A stretch of 35,768 nucleotides of DNA from DATCJU01 sp036562635 (GTDB lineage: Bacteria > Actinomycetota > Actinomycetes > Mycobacteriales > Pseudonocardiaceae), in NCBI GenBank assembly GCA_036562635.1, contig DATCJU010000145.1:1-35768 (forward strand). The letters run 5' to 3'. Positions 31,051 through 35,768 of this stretch are shown piece by piece; position 1 is the stretch's first letter; the number at the start of each line of letters is the position of its first letter. Below the pieces are notes generated by a model. That model saw only the letters and a list, made by a program, of their open reading frames with translations. It had not been told where the DNA came from and did not search any database. Made by a program: the position numbers and the translations under genes.

Positions 31051-32871
31051 CTACTCTCCGTGTTCGCAGACGAGATCAGCGAGACGGTCCAGACGGGCCA
31101 GGGCCAGGGCGTCCGCCACCGGGCTCTCCCCCGGGACGATCACCCGCAGCCGCTGGCCGCTGGCCTGCGCCGCGACGGCCACGTCGAACAGCGCACGCAC
31201 CGCTCCCGCGGTGATCTCGCCGAGTTGCCCGAGGTCCACGGCGACCGGCAGCACCCCGCCCCGGGAGGCGTTCAACAGTTCCCGACGCAGCGTCGGGGCG
31301 AACCGCTCGGGCAGATCGCCGCACACGGTCACCCGCACTCGGCCGGGGTGGCGTTCGACGTCCACGGAGAAGGGGAGCGGGACCGGTCGACTCACCCCCT
31401 TCGACACCGGCTCGTCGAGGGTGCCCTCCCAACGGGGGAATTTACGGAGCGTCACAGAGGTACCGATGGGGGACGGGTTCACCTCCACCTCGTCCACCGA
31501 CTCGCGCATCAACAGCAACCCACGACCACGCGTACCGGGTTCGGTGGGCGGTGGCCGCCAGCGCCCACCGTCGGCGACGACCACCTCGACGGTCCCGTCC
31601 GCCTCCACGGTGCCACGCAGCCGAACCGTGCCCCGTTCCTCGGGCGTGTAGGCGTGTTCCACCGCGTTCGCCGTGGCCTCCCCCACCGCCTGGGCGAGAG
31701 CCTGCACGTCCTCCTCGGGGACTCCGAGGCGGTTCAGCCACTCCCGCAGCGCCCGCCGGGCCACCACCAACTGCTCCGGCTGGGCGGGGAAGCTCAGCGT
31801 GAACGCGTCCGGGAGGTGGTGCGGGGACAACGCCAGCAGCACCGCACCCTCCCCGCCGATCCCCGGCGGCCGCTCACCGAGACGGTCGGCGAGGCGGTCG
31901 CACAGTTCGGCAGGCCCCATCGGCCAGGGGGGTGTCTCGACGGGGGCGCCGGACGCGGCCCGGGCGTCGTCCCCGTCGGTGTCCGTTCGAGCGACCGACG
32001 GCCCCTCCCCCAGGTAGGTCTGCACGGCGAGCTGGGCGAACCGTGCTCCGGGGCTGCCCGTTCCAGGTGCACGCCGCATGGCGCCGGGAGTGTGCAGCAG
32101 CAGGGTCTCGGTCGGATCGAGCACGAGCTGCGGGGTACGGGCGGACACGGGCACCACCGTCACCGTGGGATCCACCCCCAGAGGGCCCGTGTGCTCCCCC
32201 ACCATCTGGCGCACGGTGCCGTCCGGGGCGAGGACCAGCGGGCTGGGATGTCCAGCGCTGACGCACTCCACCGCGGCACGCACGGGATCGAACAGGACCA
32301 GGCACAGGCTCGTCCCGCTCGACTCCGGCAGCAGCCCGGCGTAGCGGTGCAGGCTGTACAGCACCTCCGTGGGGGTGTGTTCCTGCAGCAGCTGCACGGC
32401 CAGCGCGCCCCGCAACCGCTCCACGACACCGGCGCAACCGTTGGCGGGCACGTGCCCGACCACGAGGGCCAGGCAGCCACCGGGCAGGGCGAGCACGTCG
32501 TAGAAGTCCCGACCGCCGTGGTCCTCCAGGCCCCGGACCACGCCCACGCCGAGCTCGACACCGGGCACCCAGGGGAAGTCCTGGGCGGCCGGGCCGCTGG
32601 GTTCCCCGGTGGTAACCGGGGTGTCGCCGGCCCTTCCAGCACCGTTGGGCACCGCCGGCCCGCCTCCCTGGTCAGTGATCAGGAAATCACCGATGTCCGC
32701 GCCCAGCGCGCATCGCTCCCCCACGCCGGTCGCGGGGTCGATGCGGTCGATGGGGTCGATGGTCGCCACCTGTAACAATCCGTCACCACGGCTCAGCACA
32801 CCGCTCGGCCCGATGCCGTTCCCGGACCGGCCCCGGTGATACCCGCCTGACACGTCCCGCTCCTCGTCCAT
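31051..32871 (-). CDS. Trimodular partner-switching protein: phosphatase-like, HATPase, STAS
   Basis: 606 residues. Residues 100-347 are a SpoIIE/PP2C-like domain recognisable by HGGRDFYDVLALPGGCLALVVGH, VECVSAGHPSPLVL and the TETLLLHTPG strand, but the metal ligands are lost (His140 for Asp in VGDV, Pro262 for Asp in YTDG, no final DD). Residues 360-478 are an anti-sigma-kinase HATPase with its N box intact (E398, N402, H406) plus VVADGG and the GRGLLLM lid. Residues 500-606 are a STAS-like domain whose phospho-acceptor turn is ITAGA instead of xxSSG. It probably binds partners rather than acting as a phosphatase. ATG at 32871 has no good ribosome-binding site. Confidence 0.82.
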   Translation of the reverse strand: MDEERDVSGGYHRGRSGNGIGPSGVLSRGDGLLQVATIDPIDRIDPATGVGERCALGADIGDFLITDQGGGPAVPNGAGRAGDTPVTTGEPSGPAAQDFPWVPGVELGVGVVRGLEDHGGRDFYDVLALPGGCLALVVGHVPANGCAGVVERLRGALAVQLLQEHTPTEVLYSLHRYAGLLPESSGTSLCLVLFDPVRAAVECVSAGHPSPLVLAPDGTVRQMVGEHTGPLGVDPTVTVVPVSARTPQLVLDPTETLLLHTPGAMRRAPGTGSPGARFAQLAVQTYLGEGPSVARTDTDGDDARAASGAPVETPPWPMGPAELCDRLADRLGERPPGIGGEGAVLLALSPHHLPDAFTLSFPAQPEQLVVARRALREWLNRLGVPEEDVQALAQAVGEATANAVEHAYTPEERGTVRLRGTVEADGTVEVVVADGGRWRPPPTEPGTRGRGLLLMRESVDEVEVNPSPIGTSVTLRKFPRWEGTLDEPVSKGVSRPVPLPFSVDVERHPGRVRVTVCGDLPERFAPTLRRELLNASRGGVLPVAVDLGQLGEITAGAVRALFDVAVAAQASGQRLRVIVPGESPVADALALARLDRLADLVCEHGE

Positions 32872-32883
32872 GCCTGCGGCGGA

Positions 32884-32910
32884 TTACCCCAGCAGGCCGG
32901 GGACGCACAC
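32884..32910 (-). promoter_or_regulatory. Possible stress-type promoter of the trimodular gene
   Basis: Minus strand GTGT (32910-32907), spacer 17, GGGTAA (32889-32884). One base off in spacing and one in the -10. It would give a near-leaderless message, which would fit the missing ribosome-binding site at 32871. The rest of the gap to 33035 shows nothing else. Confidence 0.25.
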
Positions 32911-33035
32911 ATCCGCCCGTGATCGTGATGAAGTTGTCACCCCGGACGAGGCGGGCCCGGAGTGGATTCCCGGGCCATCCGTGATCGGCACCGGCCACGG
33001 TCTGCGGGTGTTCATGGGGTAATGGTCACCCAGCG

Positions 33036-33674
33036 TCACCGCTTGGGTCCAGACCGTCGAGAGGTACGTCTGTTTCCGGCGGTCGCCCGTCGGCCCGACC
33101 CGGTGGTCCGGGACTCGGCGGGCTCGGTGGGCCGTGGCATGACCTGTTCCAACCGGGACAGCGCCTCCCGGAGCCGCTGTTCGGGTTCTCCCGTGACCTG
33201 GCGGGCCAGGCCGTGCCCCGGCCGCCACCAGAACCGGGCGTGTACCTCCGTGGCGGTGCGCCCGCTGACCGGGGAGAACCGCAGCTGAACCCCGCACACC
33301 CCGGGTCGACCTCCGGCCCGCCAGGCCACCAGGGTCCGATCGTGCTCGGCGGACCGCTCCAGGGGAATGGTCAGCCGCTGCCCGGTCGTCCCGAGCACGT
33401 GGGCCCGTGCCCCTCGCTCGGCCACCACGTCCACGCGTTCCACCTCGGGTACGAGATCGGCGATGCTCTCGGCGCGCCGGAAGTACCGGTAGACCTCCTC
33501 CACCGGCCGGTTCACCGTCCAGTCGACGGCCACCTCGCGTCCCCGGGCGGCTGCTGCGAGCCGCCCCAACTGCCGCCAGGTCAGTCTCCCCACCAGTACG
33601 CCCGTACCCAGCACCGCCACGGTGACGGCCACAGTGCGCAACGGGTGCCGATCGCCCTCCCGCCGACGCGTCAT
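33036..33674 (-). CDS. Membrane-anchored SRPBCC (polyketide cyclase/START-like) protein
   Basis: 212 residues: a short basic start, one hydrophobic helix at about 11-30 (TVAVTVAVLGTGVLVG), then an SRPBCC fold (VAVDWTVNRPVEEVYRYFRR, DLVPEVERVDVVAE, TTGQRLTIPLERSAEHDRTLVAWRAG, TEVHARFWWRPG) and a basic, probably disordered tail. These folds bind hydrophobic ligands. ATG at 33674 has AAGGGG ten bases upstream, a long spacing. Divergent from another SRPBCC gene. Confidence 0.78.
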   Translation of the reverse strand: MTRRREGDRHPLRTVAVTVAVLGTGVLVGRLTWRQLGRLAAAARGREVAVDWTVNRPVEEVYRYFRRAESIADLVPEVERVDVVAERGARAHVLGTTGQRLTIPLERSAEHDRTLVAWRAGGRPGVCGVQLRFSPVSGRTATEVHARFWWRPGHGLARQVTGEPEQRLREALSRLEQVMPRPTEPAESRTTGSGRRATAGNRRTSRRSGPKR

Positions 33675-33861
33675 CCCGGGATCACCCCTTCCACTGTGGA
33701 TGGACCGTGGGCTCGCCGCGCCACCGGGACGCGTTCCACCCACTCCCACCGCGAGCGGACGACAAGCGGCGATGTGGCCCTCGGCAGCCGCCCCGGTCGA
33801 GACACCCGAGGTCTTCCCCACGCCCCGAGTGGTTAACCCTGCGCCCCGGGCCGACGTGGAC
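33675..33861. other. Divergent spacer between the two SRPBCC genes
   Basis: No gene. Contains the palindrome GGTTAACC at 33831-33838, unusual as an A+T core in this G+C background and a possible operator. No confident leftward promoter is visible. Confidence 0.3.
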
Positions 33862-33887
33862 GTGTAACCGGCGCGGCCGACGGGTAC
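33862..33887 (+). promoter_or_regulatory. Stress-type promoter upstream of the second SRPBCC gene
   Basis: GTGT (33862-33865), spacer of 16, GGGTAC (33882-33887), fitting GNNTN14-16GGGTAC. It predicts a leader of about 90 bases that begins just before the hairpin at 33904. Confidence 0.45.
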
Positions 33888-33903
33888 CCGGAAACGAGCG
33901 GGT

Positions 33904-33935
33904 GGTGCCCGCCCGGGTACGCCCGGGCGGGCACC
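33904..33935 (+). promoter_or_regulatory. Very stable 14-bp leader hairpin with TACG tetraloop
   Basis: GGTGCCCGCCCGGG (33904-33917) and CCCGGGCGGGCACC (33922-33935) pair without mismatch around TACG. It sits between the predicted transcription start and the GTG at 33984, so it is a 5-prime leader element rather than the end of a gene (no rightward gene ends upstream). Confidence 0.6.
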
Positions 33936-33983
33936 GGCACACCACGCACGAGGAACAGCAGCCCGGGGGAAGGGAGTCCCCTC

Positions 33984-34538
33984 GTGACCACCATCCAGAA
34001 GTCCATCGACGTCGACGTGCCGGTGCAGACCGCCTACAACCAGTGGACGCAGTTCGAGTCGTTCCCGCAGTTCATGGAGGGCGTGGAGCGCATACGGCAG
34101 GTGACGGACACCCTGACCCACTGGGAGACCAACATCGGCGGGGTGCGTCGTGAGTTCGACGCGGAGATCACCGAACAGCATCCGGACGAGCGCATCGCCT
34201 GGCACTCCCTGCAGGGCCCCCGCCAGGACGGGGTGGTGACCTTCCACCGCCTGGACGACGACCACACCCGGATCATGCTCCAGATGGACTACGAGCCCGA
34301 GGGAATCGTGGAGAAGGCGGGTAGCGCCCTCGGGGTGATCGAACGGCGGGTGCAGGGAGACCTGGAGCGGTTCAAGCACTTCATCGAGGCCCGCAGCCAC
34401 GAGACCGGGGCCTGGCGCGGCGACGTCCCGGCGCCGCACCAGCGGGGTGGATCCTCCTCCGGTTCCTCCGGTGCACAGGTGCTGCCGCCGGAACCCGACC
34501 TGCCCCCCGGTGCCCCACCGCCTCCGGGCACAGCCTGA
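33984..34538 (+). CDS. SRPBCC family protein (cyclase/dehydrase-like)
   Basis: 184 residues. Residues 1-145 form the SRPBCC domain: TIQKSIDVDVPVQTAYNQWT, FESFPQFMEGVERIRQV, THWETNIGGVRREFDAEITE, ERIAWHSLQGPRQDGVVTFH, HTRIMLQMDYEPEG and a long C-terminal helix (DLERFKHFIEARSHETGAWRG). The tail is Gly/Ser/Pro rich. This subgroup is common in actinobacterial stress regions, function unknown. GTG at 33984 has GGGAG upstream at good spacing. Expressed behind a stress-type promoter with a leader hairpin. Confidence 0.82.
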   Translation: MTTIQKSIDVDVPVQTAYNQWTQFESFPQFMEGVERIRQVTDTLTHWETNIGGVRREFDAEITEQHPDERIAWHSLQGPRQDGVVTFHRLDDDHTRIMLQMDYEPEGIVEKAGSALGVIERRVQGDLERFKHFIEARSHETGAWRGDVPAPHQRGGSSSGSSGAQVLPPEPDLPPGAPPPPGTA

Positions 34539-34706
34539 GCATCCCCACCCCTACCTCCGATCCCGGTGACCGACGGGGCCGGGCAGGAGAGGTCGTCCGG
34601 CGCGAGCACAAGAGGACGGTCGAGGCCGCACCATGACCATGCATCCCACCCGGGTGTGCTCCCCCGCCACCCCGGCCCCCGGCCCGGTGTTCCGGGAGCG
34701 ACGGCG

Positions 34707-35768
34707 ATGAGTGGGACGCCCGCCGAGGGCGAGGTGTCCCACGCCGTGGTCACCGTCAACCCGGGGTCGTCGAGCCTGCAGCTGCACCTGGTCGCCCCGC
34801 AGGACCGGGTGGTGGCCCAGTACGTGATCGAGCACCGGCCCGACAGTGCGGCCGCGGAACGTGCCGTGACGGACTTCGTGCGGTCCAGCGGCACGGTCAC
34901 GGTGGTGGCGGTGGGGTACCGGCTGGTGCACGGCGGGGTCTCGCTGCGCCGCCCGACCGTGGTCGACGAGGACGTGCTCCGCGTGGCCCGGGCCGCCGCC
35001 GACCTGGCTCCGCTGCACGTGCCGGTCACCCTCCGCCTGCTGGAGGTGCTCCGCGGTCTGCTCCCGGACGTCCCGCACGTGCTGTGCCCGGACACCGCGT
35101 TCCACGCCGACCTGCCCGAGGTGGCCCACACCTACCCGCTGCCCCGGTCGTGGCGGGACTCCTTCGGGTTGCGACGTCTGGGCTTCCACGGTCTGTCCTA
35201 CGCGTGGGCGACCCGGCGGGCGGCGGAGCTGCTCGGCCGACCGGTGACGGAGCTCCAGCTGCTGCTCACCCACCTGGGCGGGGGATGTTCGGTGTGCGCG
35301 GTGCGGAACGGGCGCAGTGTGGACCACCTCCATGGGATTCACCCCACTGGACGGAGTCCCGATGACCAGGCGTTCGGGCAGTGTCGACCCCGGACTGCTG
35401 CTGTGGCTGCTCCAACACGGCGGGCTGTCGGTGTCGGACCTGCTCGACGGCCTCTACCGGCGATCCGGGCTGCTGGCCCTGTCCGAGGGCAGGTCGGCCG
35501 ACACCCGGGACCTGGTGCGGGCGGCGGCCGAGCAGGACCGGGCCAGCCGGCTCGCACTGGACGTGCTGGCCCACCGGGTGCGCCGGGAGCTGGCCGCGTG
35601 CGCCACCAGTTTGGACCGGATCGACGCGCTGGTGTTCACCGGGGAGATCGGCTGGGACCAGCCCGAGGTGCGTCAGGCGGTGTGCGCCGGGCTGGGGCTG
35701 CTCGGTGTGCCGTCCGAGTTGGCCGGCAACCGGGCGGAGGACGGCCCGATCGGTCCACCGGACGCGGC
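34707..35768 (+). pseudogene. ackA: Acetate kinase with a one-base frameshift, cut by the window edge
   Basis: Frame 1 (ATG 34707) reads the ASKHA start VTVNPGSSSLQLHLV, RLVHGG, LAPLHVPVTLRLLEVL, DTAFHADLPEVAHTYPLP, GFHGLSYAWATRRAAELLG and LTHLGGGCSVCAVRNGRSVD. At about 35324-35325 an extra C appears, and the family sequence goes on in the next frame as TSMGFTPLDGVPMTRRSGSV then DPGLLLWLLQHG, VDVLAHRVRR-type helices and ALVFTGEIGWDQP to the window end. Either a recent pseudogene or a sequencing error. Acetate kinase makes ATP from acetyl phosphate; no pta or phosphoketolase is in view. The start has GGGAG nine bases upstream. Confidence 0.78.

Noticed and set aside
31060..32775. 571-codon rightward open frame
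   Set aside because: Exact antisense of the trimodular partner-switching gene, with a His/Gln/Arg-rich meaningless product.
1..35768. CRISPR arrays, tRNA/rRNA genes, insertion sequences, prophage or att sites
   Set aside because: No regularly spaced repeats, cloverleaf-like segments, transposase or integrase motifs, or long direct repeats were seen on reading through.

Overview
The window is about 70% G+C chromosomal DNA from an actinomycete, most likely Pseudonocardiales or a close relative. The grounds are third-position G/C in almost every codon, many GTG/TTG starts, an F420-type luciferase-like oxidoreductase, an actinobacterial Ser/Thr kinase, DUF3817/DUF5709/BON stress proteins and an Rv2629-like ribosome-binding protein. 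I see no tRNA, rRNA, CRISPR array, insertion sequence or phage gene. All coordinates come from reading the sequence; family names rest on motif recognition, not database searches.

Left part (1-7.1 kb): an o-succinylbenzoate synthase (menaquinone), a dTDP-sugar C-methyltransferase facing a WecG/TagA/CpsF glycosyltransferase, two small unknown ORFs, a DUF2231 membrane protein behind a stress-sigma-type promoter, and an LCP ligase. 7.2-11.9 kb: an orphan EACC1-like protein, isopentenyl-diphosphate isomerase, and an acyl-CoA dehydrogenase-MaoC hydratase-UspA operon joined by GTGA overlaps and divergent from a TetR regulator across a palindromic operator. 12.2-18.5 kb: a Ser/Thr kinase with an unusual membrane/PH-like tail, a PHP phosphoesterase, the DUF3817/LprD-like pair, an unknown protein and an amino-acid permease with a structured leader.

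Right part (18.5-35.8 kb) is a stress and partner-switching region. A six-gene leftward operon (LLM oxidoreductase, DUF5709, nucleotidyltransferase, BON, metallophosphoesterase, unknown) starts at what looks like a leaderless GGTTT-N16-GGGTAC promoter. It is divergent from an Rv2629/Balon-like hibernation-factor candidate with a small conserved partner. Next come a PAS-LOV-like-GAF-SpoIIE phosphatase, a canonical STAS anti-anti-sigma factor, and a 606-residue fusion of phosphatase-like, anti-sigma-kinase-like and STAS-like modules in which the phosphatase and STAS signature residues are lost. The promoter motif and regulators together suggest a SigB/SigF-type general stress circuit whose sigma factor lies outside the window.

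Embedded in that region is an actinobacterial ADP-heptose/glycosyltransferase cluster in decay. GmhB has lost active-site residues, a GT9 heptosyltransferase is collapsed to 63 codons, gmhA carries two indels and a truncation, and hldE survives only as a C-terminal fragment, while the two GT4-like glycosyltransferases remain intact. The window ends in an acetate kinase gene with a single-base frameshift, preceded by two SRPBCC proteins, one of which has a very stable hairpin in its leader.
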